A DNA stretch of 64,000 nucleotides from contig NZ_CP066356.1 in NCBI RefSeq assembly GCF_023278185.1, positions 3,464,001 to 3,528,000 of the forward strand. The letters run 5' to 3'. Positions 8,484-20,022 of this stretch are shown piece by piece. The notes under the pieces are model-generated. The model ran no database searches. It saw only the letters and a list, made by a program, of their open reading frames with translations, and was not told the origin of the DNA. Numbering within the stretch: position 1 is the stretch's first letter; the number at the start of each line of letters is the position of its first letter. The DNA comes from Bradyrhizobium elkanii USDA 76. Lineage in GTDB: Bacteria > Pseudomonadota > Alphaproteobacteria > Rhizobiales > Xanthobacteraceae. The position numbers were made by a program, and so were the translations under genes.

Positions 8484-9602
8484 ATGCAGCGAACCAAGCC
8501 TCCGTTCCGCGCCGACGAGGTCGGCAGCCTGTTGCGGCCGCCGAAGATCAAGGAGGCGCGCGCCAGATTGGAGAAGGGCGAGATCTCGGTCGACGAACTG
8601 CGCAAGGTCGAGGACATGGAAATCGAGAAGGTCGTGCACAAGCAGGCCTCGGTCGGCCTGAAGCTTGCGACCGACGGCGAGTTCCGCCGCTCCTGGTGGC
8701 ATTTCGATTTCCTCAGCTATCTGACCGGCTGTGAGCTGTTCCATCCCGATATGGGCATCCAGTTCGCGGGCGTGCAGACCCGGCACGATGCCATCAGGGT
8801 GATCGGCAAGCTGGATTTCTCCGATCATCACCCGATGCTCGATCACTTTCGGTTCCTGAAGAAGTGCGCCAACCAGGCGCATGTCACGCCGAAGATGACG
8901 ATCCCCTCGCCGGCAGTGCTGCATTTCCGCGGCGGCCGCAAGCTGATCTCGAAGGAGGTCTATCCGGACCTCGAGGAATTCTATCAGGACCTCGGCAAGA
9001 CCTACCGCAAGGCGGTGAAGGCGTTCTACGACGCCGGTTGCCGCTATTTGCAATTCGACGACACGGTGTGGGCCTACCTGTGCTCGCAGGAGGAATTGCA
9101 GAAGTCGCGCGACCGCGGCGACAATCCGGACGGTTTGCAGGAGATCTACGCTCGCGTCATCAACTACGCGATCGCCGACCGTCCGTCCGACATGGTGATC
9201 ACGACCCATGTCTGCCGCGGCAATTTCCGTTCGACCTGGATCTCCTCCGGCGGCTACGAGCCGGTCGCCGAGACCCTGCTCGCCGGCACCAATTACGACG
9301 GCTACTTCCTCGAATATGATTCCGACCGCGCCGGCGGCTTCGAGCCGCTGCGCTTCCTGCCCAAGGGCAACAAGGTCGTGGTGGTCGGCGTCATCACCTC
9401 GAAGTTCGGCGAGCTCGAGAAGAAGGACGACATCAAGCGGCGGCTGGAGGAGGCATCGAAATTTGCCCCGATCGAGCAGCTCGCGGTGTCGCCGCAATGC
9501 GGCTTTGCCTCGACCGAGGAAGGCAACATTCTCTCCGAGGAAGAGCAGTGGGCCAAGCTGCGGCTCGCGGTCGAGGTCGCGAACGAGGTGTGGGGGAAGT
9601 GA
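8484..9602 (+). CDS. Short MetE-like cobalamin-independent methionine synthase family protein
   Basis: 372 aa from the ATG at 8484 (GGGAG at 8473-8477; a TTG at 8478 is also in frame). It corresponds to the catalytic C-terminal barrel of MetE without the N-terminal half. Family zinc-ligand motifs are visible: THVC with His242 and Cys244, and SPQCGF with Cys339; an acidic residue in FLEYDSD may be the Glu ligand. Proteins of this type transfer a methyl group to a thiol, but many do not use folylpolyglutamate, so the methyl donor is uncertain. Being 43 bp after livF, it may act on the imported substrate. Confidence 0.85.
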   Translation: MQRTKPPFRADEVGSLLRPPKIKEARARLEKGEISVDELRKVEDMEIEKVVHKQASVGLKLATDGEFRRSWWHFDFLSYLTGCELFHPDMGIQFAGVQTRHDAIRVIGKLDFSDHHPMLDHFRFLKKCANQAHVTPKMTIPSPAVLHFRGGRKLISKEVYPDLEEFYQDLGKTYRKAVKAFYDAGCRYLQFDDTVWAYLCSQEELQKSRDRGDNPDGLQEIYARVINYAIADRPSDMVITTHVCRGNFRSTWISSGGYEPVAETLLAGTNYDGYFLEYDSDRAGGFEPLRFLPKGNKVVVVGVITSKFGELEKKDDIKRRLEEASKFAPIEQLAVSPQCGFASTEEGNILSEEEQWAKLRLAVEVANEVWGK

Positions 9603-9611
9603 GGCGCTGAT

Positions 9612-9711
9612 GTCGTTCCGTGGCGATGCGAAGCATCGAACCCGGAATATCGAGATCCCCCGGGGCGCAATTGCGCCCCTGAGGTTCGCGCTGCGCGCGC
9701 CCCGGGATGAC
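9612..9711. repeat. Dispersed palindromic repeat
   Basis: It begins GTCGTTCCG and ends CGGGATGAC, with nested arms such as GATGCGAAGCATC and GGGGCGCAATTGCGCCCC. It sits between two convergent genes and may serve both as terminator. It is of the same general type as the repeat at 14273-14369. Confidence 0.7.
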
Positions 9712-9728
9712 GGTGCTCAAGCGCACCA

Positions 9729-11456
9729 TCACTGCTCCGCCAGATAGACCTCGCCGAGCAGCGACGAGTTCGACCACGGCACCTGCTTGCCCTTGGTCGC
9801 GGCGACGACCTCGGCGCGGACCCGCGTCAGCATCTGCTGCACCTCGAGGCCGGGCGTGCCGACATGGCGCGACAGCGCCGCCGAGAACGGGCTGTTGGCG
9901 CCTTCGCCGTCGAGCGCGACCTGGCCCGGCGCGGTCGCAAGCGCGATCAGCGTGCCGGCGCCGAGCGTCGAGCCCGATCCGAGCGAGGCGGGCGCGGCAA
10001 GGCCGGAGCCCGCTTCGATGCCGCGGCTTGGACCCGCGGAGGCCTGCTGCGGCGCCATCGGATTGTTACGGCAGGCATCGAGGATCAGGATGTTGGTGCG
10101 GATCTGGTCGTCGAGCCCGGCCATGATGGTGTCCATGTCGACCATCGCGTCGGTGGCGCGGCTGCCCGGCTTGAACTCGATGTCGACCGGCACGAGGTAG
10201 TTGCGGCCGTCGACCTGCACGCCGTGACCGGCATAGTAGACCACGGCGATCTGCGACCGCGCCGCCTCGCGCAGGAAATCGTTGATCGTCTTCTGCATCG
10301 TGCCGCGATCGAGATCGAGCCCCTCGGAGACGGTGAAGCCGATATCGCGCAGGCTCCTGGCGATGGCGCGCGCATCGTTGGGCGGATTGGGCAGCGCCTT
10401 GACATGCGCATAGGCGCCGTTGCCGATCACCAGCGCGACGCGCCGGCCGGTTGCTGCCGCCCGGACCGGCGCGGCGGGCGGGGCCGGTGCCGTGACAGAA
10501 GCGGCCGGTGGCGCGGCCGGGCTGCTCTCGGCGGCCGGCGCCGCCGCGGTCTTGCGCGGTGCCGCGTCGGCCTCCTTGAGCAGCGCGAGCCGAACTTTCG
10601 CGGTGGCCTGGTTGGCCTTGCTGCCGGCATCGGACGCCACGCCTTCGAGCACCGAGGCGTAATCTTCCTTGGCAAGCGCAGCATCACCCTTCGCTTCATA
10701 GCTGAGGCCGCGCTGGGTATAGGCCGAGATCAGCACGCTGCCGGGCGGCGTCATGATGTTGACGGGCGCTTTGGCCTTGGCGAGCCGGATTGCCTCCGAC
10801 GTGTCCGCAATCGCGCGCTCGATCTCGCCCTTGGCGCGCCAGATCACGGCGCGGCTGATCAGCGGCTGCGGCAGCGACGGGTCGATCCTGACCGCCTCAT
10901 TGATGTCGGCGAGCGCGCCGTCGAGATCGCCGAGCGCCCGCTTCGAGGCGCCGCGGTTCTGATAGGAGAAGGCTGACTTCGGACCGGCCTTGATCGCGGC
11001 GTCATAGTCGGCGATCGCCTTGGCATAGTCGCCCTTGCTGCGATAGACGTTGCCGCGGTTGTGGAAGATGATGCCGCTCGGCGGCCCCATGCGCAGCGCA
11101 TCGTTGAAGTCGGCGATCGCGATGTCGTACTCGCCCTTGTCGAAATAGGCCGAGCCCCGGAGATTGTAGACAGCGGTGCTGGGCTTGAGGCGCAGCGCCT
11201 CGGTGGCGTCGGATATCACCTGGGCGTAGTTGCCCTTCTTGTTCCAACCGACCGCGCGCCAGAAATAGATGGTCGCGAGCCTCTCGCCGGAAAACACCTT
11301 CAGCGCGATGATCTTGGTGCAGGCGTCGATCATCTGGTCGGCCGGCGTGGTCTCGGTCGTGCAGAGCGGGCCGAGCTGGGAGCGCGCCTGGGCGAAACAG
11401 GGCGCCGACCAGAGCAGAGCGGCCAGGAGGGCGGGGATCAGGAGCAGGCGGCGCAT
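9729..11456 (-). CDS. Secreted TPR-repeat protein with C-terminal caspase (peptidase C14) domain
   Basis: 575 aa. A signal peptide (MRRLLLIPALLAALLWSAPCFAQ) is followed by about five tetratricopeptide-like repeats (residues about 55-260, for example NLRGSAYFDKGEYDIAIADF and NRGNVYRSKGDYAKAIADY) and an Ala/Pro-rich linker (about 300-335). The caspase-like domain starts at RRVALVIGNGAY. The catalytic dyad is intact: His411 in YYAGHG and Cys462 in DACRNNP. Bacterial members of this fold cleave after basic residues or act as orthocaspases; the target here is unknown. The TPR half probably binds partners in the periplasm. Divergent from the methyltransferase gene at 11654. Confidence 0.9.
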   Translation of the reverse strand: MRRLLLIPALLAALLWSAPCFAQARSQLGPLCTTETTPADQMIDACTKIIALKVFSGERLATIYFWRAVGWNKKGNYAQVISDATEALRLKPSTAVYNLRGSAYFDKGEYDIAIADFNDALRMGPPSGIIFHNRGNVYRSKGDYAKAIADYDAAIKAGPKSAFSYQNRGASKRALGDLDGALADINEAVRIDPSLPQPLISRAVIWRAKGEIERAIADTSEAIRLAKAKAPVNIMTPPGSVLISAYTQRGLSYEAKGDAALAKEDYASVLEGVASDAGSKANQATAKVRLALLKEADAAPRKTAAAPAAESSPAAPPAASVTAPAPPAAPVRAAATGRRVALVIGNGAYAHVKALPNPPNDARAIARSLRDIGFTVSEGLDLDRGTMQKTINDFLREAARSQIAVVYYAGHGVQVDGRNYLVPVDIEFKPGSRATDAMVDMDTIMAGLDDQIRTNILILDACRNNPMAPQQASAGPSRGIEAGSGLAAPASLGSGSTLGAGTLIALATAPGQVALDGEGANSPFSAALSRHVGTPGLEVQQMLTRVRAEVVAATKGKQVPWSNSSLLGEVYLAEQ

Positions 11457-11653
11457 CGGTCATCCGGGGGTAAAGCCGTCATGGCGATCGACGACGGCAG
11501 GGTGGTCCAAGAGACGGTCCAGGGGGCGGTCCTGACTGTTTGGTGATCGGGCAGCAGAGGGGGGTTCAACTGGTGGGAAAATGGTGATAAGACGCTGTCA
11601 GTCATCAATTCTGCCCACTTCCGTCCCACTCGCCGCTGCCCACCCCAGGCGCC

Positions 11654-13009
11654 ATGAAGAACGACGAAATCCTCAGCCAGATCACGGATTTCTGCCGCCG
11701 CTCCGACATGGCGGAGACGACGTTCGGCCGCCGTGCCGTCAACGACGGCAAGCTGGTGTACCGGCTGCGCGAGGGCAAGCGCATCACCATCGATACGCTC
11801 GACCGCATCAACGCCTTCATCGCGACCTCGACGCCGGGCGGCGTGGCGCCGCCGCGCGGCCTCGTGGTGCCGCCGGAAAAGCGCGATCCGCGGGGCAATT
11901 TCCGGTTCTTCGAGAACCGCCAGCGTTATTTGCTGTTCGTCCACACCTGTAGCGAGAAGCGGGTCATCGCCGACCGGGTCGCGCTGGAACTGGCGGCCAT
12001 CCACCCGCGGCCGCCGGCGCTGCGGGTGTTCGATGCCGGAATGGGCGACGGCACGGTGCTGGCGCGGGTCCTGCGCGCCATGCATGGCCGCTTCCCACAT
12101 ATGCCGTTCTATGTCGCCGGCAAGGAACTGAGCCTCGAGGACGTCCGCCTCACCCTCGATAAGGTCCCCGACCGCCTGTTCGAGCATCCGGCCAGCGTCT
12201 TCGTGTTCACCAACATGTATTACGCCGAGGCGCCCTGGCTGACGCCCAAGAACTCCGCGGCGGCCGCCAGCATGATCTGGCACGAGGTAGCCCTGCGGGG
12301 CGCTTCCTCGGGCGAATTCGAGGCGCAGATCGCCGAACTCGGTCCATTCCTGGAGCAGAACTGGCGCGCCAATCTCAGCCCCGGCAATGCGATGCCGATC
12401 TATGAGCGGCCGGTGGCGCTGGTCCTGTACCGGGACGATCACCGGTTCCTGCTCGATTCCATCATTCCGCGGGCCGGCCGCACCGAAGCCAATTTCGATC
12501 TTGTGATCGCCTCGCAACCCTACCGTGCCAAATCCTCGGTGAACTTCCGCGCCAAGCGGATCATCGCGCCGCTGGCCCGCGCGCTGCGCGGCGGCGGGCG
12601 GCTGATAGGAATCCACTCCCACGGCGGCGATCCCGGACTTGAAATGATTCAAGCCGTCTGGCCCGGAGAAAATCCTTTCGCCGTCAGTCGCCATGAGATA
12701 CTGCGCGCGGTGAAATACGAACTGGGATCCGCCGGACGCGAGCTGAACTTCAACGCCTACGCCGATAACCGTTCGATCTTCCGATATGATATGGAAGCGC
12801 TGCCCAATGAGGTGACCGGCTCGATCGGAACCTCGACGGCCTTTGCTGCGTGGAATGCGGCGGTGTATGTCGCGCAGATCGAAGATGAGCGGTTGACCGA
12901 AACGACCGAAAACGGACGAGCTCTCGAGGCCACACGCGAAGTTCTCCGCAAACACAACGGGCTGTGGTTCTACGACGAATCCTACGTCATCTCGCGGCGA
13001 CGAGACTGA
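11654..13009 (+). CDS. SAM-dependent methyltransferase-like protein with N-terminal helix-turn-helix-like segment
   Basis: 451 aa. Residues about 1-58 (AETTFGRRAVNDGKLVYRLREGK, then ITIDTLDRINAFI) look like a small Cro/CI-type DNA-binding fold. After a Pro-rich linker, a Rossmann methyltransferase domain begins, with motif I LRVFDAGMGDGTVLARVL near residue 122, an acidic strand end and FDLVIASQPYRAKSS in the motif IV position. The remainder is not similar to a methyltransferase of known target that I can name. It lies 60 bp upstream of metK and ahcY, the enzymes that make SAM and remove SAH. A role sensing or using SAM is therefore inferred, not shown. The exact substrate is unknown. Confidence 0.7.
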   Translation: MKNDEILSQITDFCRRSDMAETTFGRRAVNDGKLVYRLREGKRITIDTLDRINAFIATSTPGGVAPPRGLVVPPEKRDPRGNFRFFENRQRYLLFVHTCSEKRVIADRVALELAAIHPRPPALRVFDAGMGDGTVLARVLRAMHGRFPHMPFYVAGKELSLEDVRLTLDKVPDRLFEHPASVFVFTNMYYAEAPWLTPKNSAAAASMIWHEVALRGASSGEFEAQIAELGPFLEQNWRANLSPGNAMPIYERPVALVLYRDDHRFLLDSIIPRAGRTEANFDLVIASQPYRAKSSVNFRAKRIIAPLARALRGGGRLIGIHSHGGDPGLEMIQAVWPGENPFAVSRHEILRAVKYELGSAGRELNFNAYADNRSIFRYDMEALPNEVTGSIGTSTAFAAWNAAVYVAQIEDERLTETTENGRALEATREVLRKHNGLWFYDESYVISRRRD

Positions 13010-13069
13010 CATGCCGGGGACATATTCACCAACCAACGTCGGACTTCGACTTAACAAGGGGTTTGCTTG

Positions 13070-14266
<1,197 letters not shown>

Positions 14267-14272
14267 TACTTG

Positions 14273-14369
14273 CGTCATTCCGGGGCGCTCGCGAGAGCGA
14301 GCGAACCCGGAATCCCTAATCATCACCTCGAGATCCCGGGTTCGCCTCTTCGAGGCGACCCGGAACGAC
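14273..14369. repeat. Dispersed palindromic repeat between metK and ahcY
   Basis: Outer arms GTCATTCCGGGG and CCCGGAACGAC, with inner stems GCTCGCGAGAGCGAGC and CGCCTCTTCGAGGCG. It fills almost the whole metK-ahcY gap and may uncouple their mRNA levels. Confidence 0.75.
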
Positions 14370-14392
14370 CCGTTCAACAACAGGACGCTCAA

Positions 14393-15820
14393 ATGAACGC
14401 CCCCACGAAGCCCGGCTTCACCGACTACATCGTCAAGGACATTGCGCTCGCCGATTTCGGCCGCAAGGAGATCTCGCTGGCCGAGACCGAGATGCCCGGC
14501 CTGATGGCTACCCGCGAGGAGTATGGCCCCAAGCAGCCGCTGAAGGGCGCGCGCATCGCGGGCTCGCTGCACATGACGATCCAGACCGCGGTGCTGATCG
14601 AGACGCTGGCCGCGCTCGGCGCCGACATCCGCTGGGTCTCCTGCAACATCTATTCGACCCAGGATCACGCCGCGGCCGCGATCGCCGCCGCCGGCATTCC
14701 GGTGTTCGCCGTCAAGGGCGAGACGCTGACCGAGTACTGGGACTACACCGCAAAGCTGTTCGACTGGCACGGCGGCGGCACGCCGAACATGATCCTTGAT
14801 GACGGCGGCGACGCCACCATGCTGGTGCATGCCGGCTACCGCGCCGAGCAGGGCGACACCGCCTTCCTCGACAAGCCGGGCTCCGAGGAAGAGGAGATCT
14901 TCTACGCGCTGGTCAAGCGCCTCCTGAAGGAGAAGCCGAAGGGCTGGTTCGCCGAGATCGCCAAGAACATCAAGGGCGTCTCGGAAGAGACCACCACGGG
15001 CGTGCATCGCCTCTACGAGATGGCCAACAAGGGCACGCTCCTGTTCCCGGCGATCAACGTCAACGACAGCGTCACCAAGTCGAAGTTCGACAACCTCTAT
15101 GGCTGCCGCGAGTCGCTGGTCGACGGCATCCGCCGCGGCACCGACGTGATGCTGTCGGGCAAGGTCGCGATGGTCGCCGGCTTCGGCGACGTCGGCAAGG
15201 GCTCGGCCGCCTCGCTGCGCCAGGCCGGCTGCCGCGTCATGGTCTCCGAGGTCGATCCGATCTGCGCGCTGCAGGCGGCGATGGAAGGCTATGAGGTCGT
15301 GACCATGGAAGACGCGGCGCCGCGCGCCGACATCTTCGTCACCGCCACCGGCAACAAGGACATCATCACCATCGAGCACATGCGCGCGATGAAGGATCGC
15401 GCCATCGTCTGCAACATCGGTCATTTCGACAACGAGATTCAGATCGCCTCGTTGCGCAATCTGAAGTGGACCAACATCAAGCCGCAGGTCGACGAGATCG
15501 AATTCCCCGACAAGCACCGCATCATCATGCTGTCGGAAGGCCGCCTGGTGAACCTCGGCAATGCGATGGGCCATCCGTCCTTCGTGATGTCGGCCTCCTT
15601 CACCAACCAGACGCTGGCGCAGATCGAGCTGTTCGCCAACAACAAGGACAGCAAGTACGCCAAGAAGGTCTACGTGCTGCCGAAGACGCTGGACGAGAAG
15701 GTCGCCCGCCTGCACCTCGCCAAGATCGGCGTCAAGCTGACCGAGCTGCGCAAGGACCAGGCCGACTATATCGGCGTCAAGCAGGAAGGACCGTACAAGT
15801 CGGATCACTACCGCTACTGA
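14393..15820 (+). CDS. ahcY: S-adenosylhomocysteine hydrolase
   Basis: 475 aa from the ATG at 14393 (AGGA at 14382); the frame is open further upstream only through the repeat. The NAD-binding GFGDVGKG motif is near residue 265. Conserved SAHase segments include [31 protein letters not shown] and the C-terminal YKSDHYRY, which closes the neighbouring active site in the tetramer. It splits SAH into adenosine and homocysteine, relieving product inhibition of methyltransferases. A strong terminator follows. Confidence 0.97.
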   Translation: MNAPTKPGFTDYIVKDIALADFGRKEISLAETEMPGLMATREEYGPKQPLKGARIAGSLHMTIQTAVLIETLAALGADIRWVSCNIYSTQDHAAAAIAAAGIPVFAVKGETLTEYWDYTAKLFDWHGGGTPNMILDDGGDATMLVHAGYRAEQGDTAFLDKPGSEEEEIFYALVKRLLKEKPKGWFAEIAKNIKGVSEETTTGVHRLYEMANKGTLLFPAINVNDSVTKSKFDNLYGCRESLVDGIRRGTDVMLSGKVAMVAGFGDVGKGSAASLRQAGCRVMVSEVDPICALQAAMEGYEVVTMEDAAPRADIFVTATGNKDIITIEHMRAMKDRAIVCNIGHFDNEIQIASLRNLKWTNIKPQVDEIEFPDKHRIIMLSEGRLVNLGNAMGHPSFVMSASFTNQTLAQIELFANNKDSKYAKKVYVLPKTLDEKVARLHLAKIGVKLTELRKDQADYIGVKQEGPYKSDHYRY

Positions 15821-15850
15821 TCCGCGGTCATCGCGAGCGATGAAGTTAAG

Positions 15851-15875
15851 AGCCCCGGCATGTCCGGGGCTTTTT
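15851..15875 (+). terminator. Rho-independent terminator of ahcY
   Basis: Stem AGCCCCGG/CCGGGGCT with loop CATGT, then TTTTT. It lies 30 bp after the ahcY stop. Confidence 0.9.
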
Positions 15876-15977
15876 GCTGGGCTGACTTGCAGGCGCCTCT
15901 CCATTCGTCAGGGCGACACCGATTGTGTGGCGCGGCCTGCGTCTACAAGCCGTCGTCCCGGCGCAGGCCGGCAACTG

Positions 15978-17080
<1,103 letters not shown>

Positions 17081-17271
17081 GACCCATACGCCGCGGCGGA
17101 TGTAGTCGGCGGGACTCGTCATTCCAGCATCGCACAACAATGAACTTCGGTGGTTATGGGTCCCGGCCTTCGCCGGGACGACGATGAGGATGGTTCTGGG
17201 TTCATGATGTCTGCCAAGCTCTCGGTGTAATCACCCGCGCATGCGCATGAGAGAGCGGCAGAACACTCGGA

Positions 17272-18168
17272 TCACTTCACCTCAATATCGACAGCCCGCG
17301 CCGTGCCGTGCCCCAGCTGCCGTGAGATATCGCCGGCGCAGGCCCGCAACGCAGTTGCGATCGCACTGTCCCAGCTGGCGTCGAAGGTGCCTTCCGGCCC
17401 CATCGCGGTGATGACCAGCGCGACGTGGCCGGCGTGATCGAACACCGGCGCGGCGAAGGCGTTGACACCGGGCAGGGGATCTCCGATCGCCCGCGCCAGC
17501 CCGCGGCTGCGGACCTCGGCGAGGATCTCGTCCGTCTTCGCGTCCACCGGCGCACGTTTCGGATTGTAGCCGACGCCGAGGCGATCGAGGCCGCTCTCGA
17601 GCGCGGTCCTGATCGCGTTCGGCGGCATGAAGGCGGCGAAGGCGCGGCCGGTCGCGGTCTCGAGCAGCGCCACCACCGATCCGACGCGCATCGCGATATG
17701 CACCGGATGGCTCGGCTCCTCGAGCCGCACCACGGTCGCGCCGTGGGTGCCCCAGACCGACAGCGACACCGCGTGATTGATGCTGTCGGCGAGCGTTGCG
17801 ATCCGCGGCGTCGCGATCCGCACCGCGGACTGCCGGCGCAGGCTGATCAGGCCGAGCTCGAGCGCCAGCGCCCCGATCTCGTAACGGCCGGTGACCTCGT
17901 CCTGCTCGATCAGGCCGATGCGGGAAAAGCTGACCAGATAGGGATGCGCCTTGGCCGGCGGCATGCCGGCTTCGCGCGCGAGATCGCGCAGCATCATCGG
18001 TTCGCCGCTGCGGGCCAGCGCGCGGAGCAATTCTCCGCCGACCTCGATCGACTGTATGCCGCGGCTCTCTCTCGTCATGTGGCCCTGTTCGCGTTCCGGA
18101 TTCGCACTTAGCTGGAAAACCTTGCCGTCCGCGAGACGCGAGGCGGCGGGATCAATCTGGCGCGTCAT
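17272..18168 (-). CDS. IclR-family transcriptional regulator
   Basis: 298 aa from the ATG at 18168, which has AGAGGCGGAT upstream; the frame runs further back only through a palindromic repeat, and an internal ATG at 18081 is an alternative. A winged helix (SIEVGGELLRALARSGEPMMLRDLAREAGMPPAKAHPYLVSF) is followed by the IclR effector domain (LSVWGTHGATVVRLEE, ATGRAFAAFMP, GVNAFAAPVFDHAGHVALVITAMG). Last gene of a minus-strand operon after a binding protein and a FAD dehydrogenase; it probably controls them in response to their substrate. Confidence 0.9.
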   Translation of the reverse strand: MTRQIDPAASRLADGKVFQLSANPEREQGHMTRESRGIQSIEVGGELLRALARSGEPMMLRDLAREAGMPPAKAHPYLVSFSRIGLIEQDEVTGRYEIGALALELGLISLRRQSAVRIATPRIATLADSINHAVSLSVWGTHGATVVRLEEPSHPVHIAMRVGSVVALLETATGRAFAAFMPPNAIRTALESGLDRLGVGYNPKRAPVDAKTDEILAEVRSRGLARAIGDPLPGVNAFAAPVFDHAGHVALVITAMGPEGTFDASWDSAIATALRACAGDISRQLGHGTARAVDIEVK

Positions 18169-18183
18169 ATCCGCCTCTATCAC

Positions 18184-18290
18184 CGTCACCCTGAGGAGCG
18201 CGCATCTCGCGTGCGTCTCGAAGGGTCGACGGCCCCACTGGTGGCCGTGCATCCTTCGAGGCTCGCTCCGCTCGCGCCTCAGGATGACGG
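18184..18290. repeat. Dispersed palindromic repeat between FAD dehydrogenase and IclR gene
   Basis: Arms CCGTCACCCTGAGGAGCGCG and CGCGCCTCAGGATGACGG frame inner arms TCTCGAAGGGTCG and ATCCTTCGAGGC. The far end supplies the last codons and stop of the FAD dehydrogenase. Confidence 0.75.
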
Positions 18291-20012
18291 GTTTGAACTG
18301 CCCCTCTGCTCCGCTGCCACACCTGCAATGTGCTTGCCCGCGATGTAGCCGAAGGTCAGCGCGGGCCCGAGCGTGATGCCGGCGCCGGGATAGTTGCCGC
18401 CCATGATGCTCGCCATGTCGTTGCCGGCGGCATAGAGGCCGGCGATCGGCTGGCCGTCGGCGTCGAGCGCGCGGGCATTGGCGTCGGTCCTTATGCCGGC
18501 ATAGGTGCCGAGATCGCCGATCACCATCTTGATGGCGTAGAACGGCCCGCGCTGGATCGGCGCGATGCAGGGGTTGGGCCCGTGCAGCGTATCGCCCTGG
18601 TAGCGGTTATAGGCGCGCGAGCCCTTGCCGAAGGCGGGGTCACGGCCCTCCGCCGCGGTTGTGTTGAACTCCGCGACGGTCGTCTCGAGCGCCTTGGCGT
18701 CGATGCCGGCCTGCGCGGCGAGTTCTGAAAGCGTCGCGCCGCGCTTGAGATAGCCGGTCTTCAGATGATGGCCGAGCGGCATCGGGCGCGGCGGCACGCA
18801 GCCGAGGCCATATTTGCGGAGCGTCTCGTGATCGCAGATGAGATGTGCCGCAATCTCCTCGCCGGGCTTCGCCGCCTTGATCATCGCCTGCACGAAGTCG
18901 TGGTAGGAATTGCCTTCATTGGCAAAGCGCCTGCCGTCGGCCATCACCGCGATCACGCCCGGCTTGGCGCGATCGATGAAATGCGGCATCACGCCCTTCG
19001 AGCCGTCCTTGCGCGTCGTGACCGAGACCGGTACCCAGGCTGCGGCATTCGGCAGCGAGTCGTCGACGCGGCCGCCGGCGGATTCCGCAAGGCGCAAGCC
19101 GTCGCCGGTGTTGCCGGTCGGGCCCGGCGAGTAATGCTCTTTTCCGGTCGGCGCATGCGGAAACATCTTCTGCCGTCGCGCGACGTCGTGCGGAAAACCG
19201 CCGCAGGCGAGCACCACGCCACGCTTCGCGTTGACGCGGATCGTGCGCCCTTCACGCACGACGATTGCGCCGCGCACCACGCCGTTCTCGACGATCAATT
19301 CGCGCACCGGCGAGTTGAGCCAGAGCGGGATCTTGAGGTCGAAGGCAGATTTCGCCAGCCGTCCGGCCAGCGCGTTGCCGTTGGTCAGCGTCATGCCGCG
19401 GCCGTTGCGCATCACGTCGATGGCGTGTTTCGACAGCCGTTTGGCGACATAGGCCGCCGAGGTCAGCGATCTCGTCGCGCGCATGAAATGCACGATCTCC
19501 TTGCCGGAGCCGAGCATCATGCCGAACACGGTGAGCTCGGGCAGGGGGCTGCCGAGATCCTTGAGGGCGTCGCCGAGCTCGTGGGCGTCGAACGGTCGCG
19601 TCACCATCGAGCGGCCGCCCTGCGCGCCGCCGGGCGCTTCCGCATGATAGTCCGGGAAGGTCAGCGGCATGTCGAAGCGCACCGCGGTGCTGGTGGTGAA
19701 GAAGTCGACCGCCTTCGGCCCCTCGGTCAGGAACGCATCGACGCGCGCTGCGTCGAAGCTGTTGCCGGCCTCATGGCGCAGATAGGTTTTCGCCTGATCG
19801 GGGCTCTCCTCGATGCCCCAGGCCTTGGCCAGCGAGGTGCCGGGAATCCACAGCCAGCCGCCGGAGCGCGCGGTGGTGCCGCCGAACCGCAGCTCCTTCT
19901 CGACCACTAGGACCTTGAGGCCGTGATGGCCGGCGGTGACCGCCGCCGACAGCCCGGCGCAGCCGGAGCCGACGACCAGCGCGTCGCAATCATAAGCTTC
20001 TTCGTTGGCCAC
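18279..20012 (-). CDS. FAD-dependent dehydrogenase of the 3-ketosteroid dehydrogenase/fumarate reductase flavoprotein family
   Basis: 577 aa. The FAD-binding Rossmann motif VVGSGCAGLSAAVTAGHHGLKVLVVEK is at about residues 13-40. It is followed by FGGTTARSGGWLWIPG, typical of KstD-like enzymes, and by the C-terminal flavin-anchoring segment LYAAGNDMASIMGGNYPGAGITLGPAL. Such enzymes desaturate steroids or related cyclic ketones, or act on other organic acids; the substrate is not known. Cytoplasmic, with no signal peptide. Ten bp after the binding-protein gene, so co-transcribed. The last residues (SSNPSS) and stop come from a dispersed repeat. Confidence 0.88.
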   Translation of the reverse strand: MANEEAYDCDALVVGSGCAGLSAAVTAGHHGLKVLVVEKELRFGGTTARSGGWLWIPGTSLAKAWGIEESPDQAKTYLRHEAGNSFDAARVDAFLTEGPKAVDFFTTSTAVRFDMPLTFPDYHAEAPGGAQGGRSMVTRPFDAHELGDALKDLGSPLPELTVFGMMLGSGKEIVHFMRATRSLTSAAYVAKRLSKHAIDVMRNGRGMTLTNGNALAGRLAKSAFDLKIPLWLNSPVRELIVENGVVRGAIVVREGRTIRVNAKRGVVLACGGFPHDVARRQKMFPHAPTGKEHYSPGPTGNTGDGLRLAESAGGRVDDSLPNAAAWVPVSVTTRKDGSKGVMPHFIDRAKPGVIAVMADGRRFANEGNSYHDFVQAMIKAAKPGEEIAAHLICDHETLRKYGLGCVPPRPMPLGHHLKTGYLKRGATLSELAAQAGIDAKALETTVAEFNTTAAEGRDPAFGKGSRAYNRYQGDTLHGPNPCIAPIQRGPFYAIKMVIGDLGTYAGIRTDANARALDADGQPIAGLYAAGNDMASIMGGNYPGAGITLGPALTFGYIAGKHIAGVAAEQRGSSNPSS

Positions 20013-20022
20013 GCGATCGATC

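Noticed and set aside
13010..13069. Possible SAM riboswitch upstream of metK
   Set aside because: The gap is only 60 bp, shows no SAM-II or SAM/SAH consensus elements I can identify, and has an ordinary Shine-Dalgarno.
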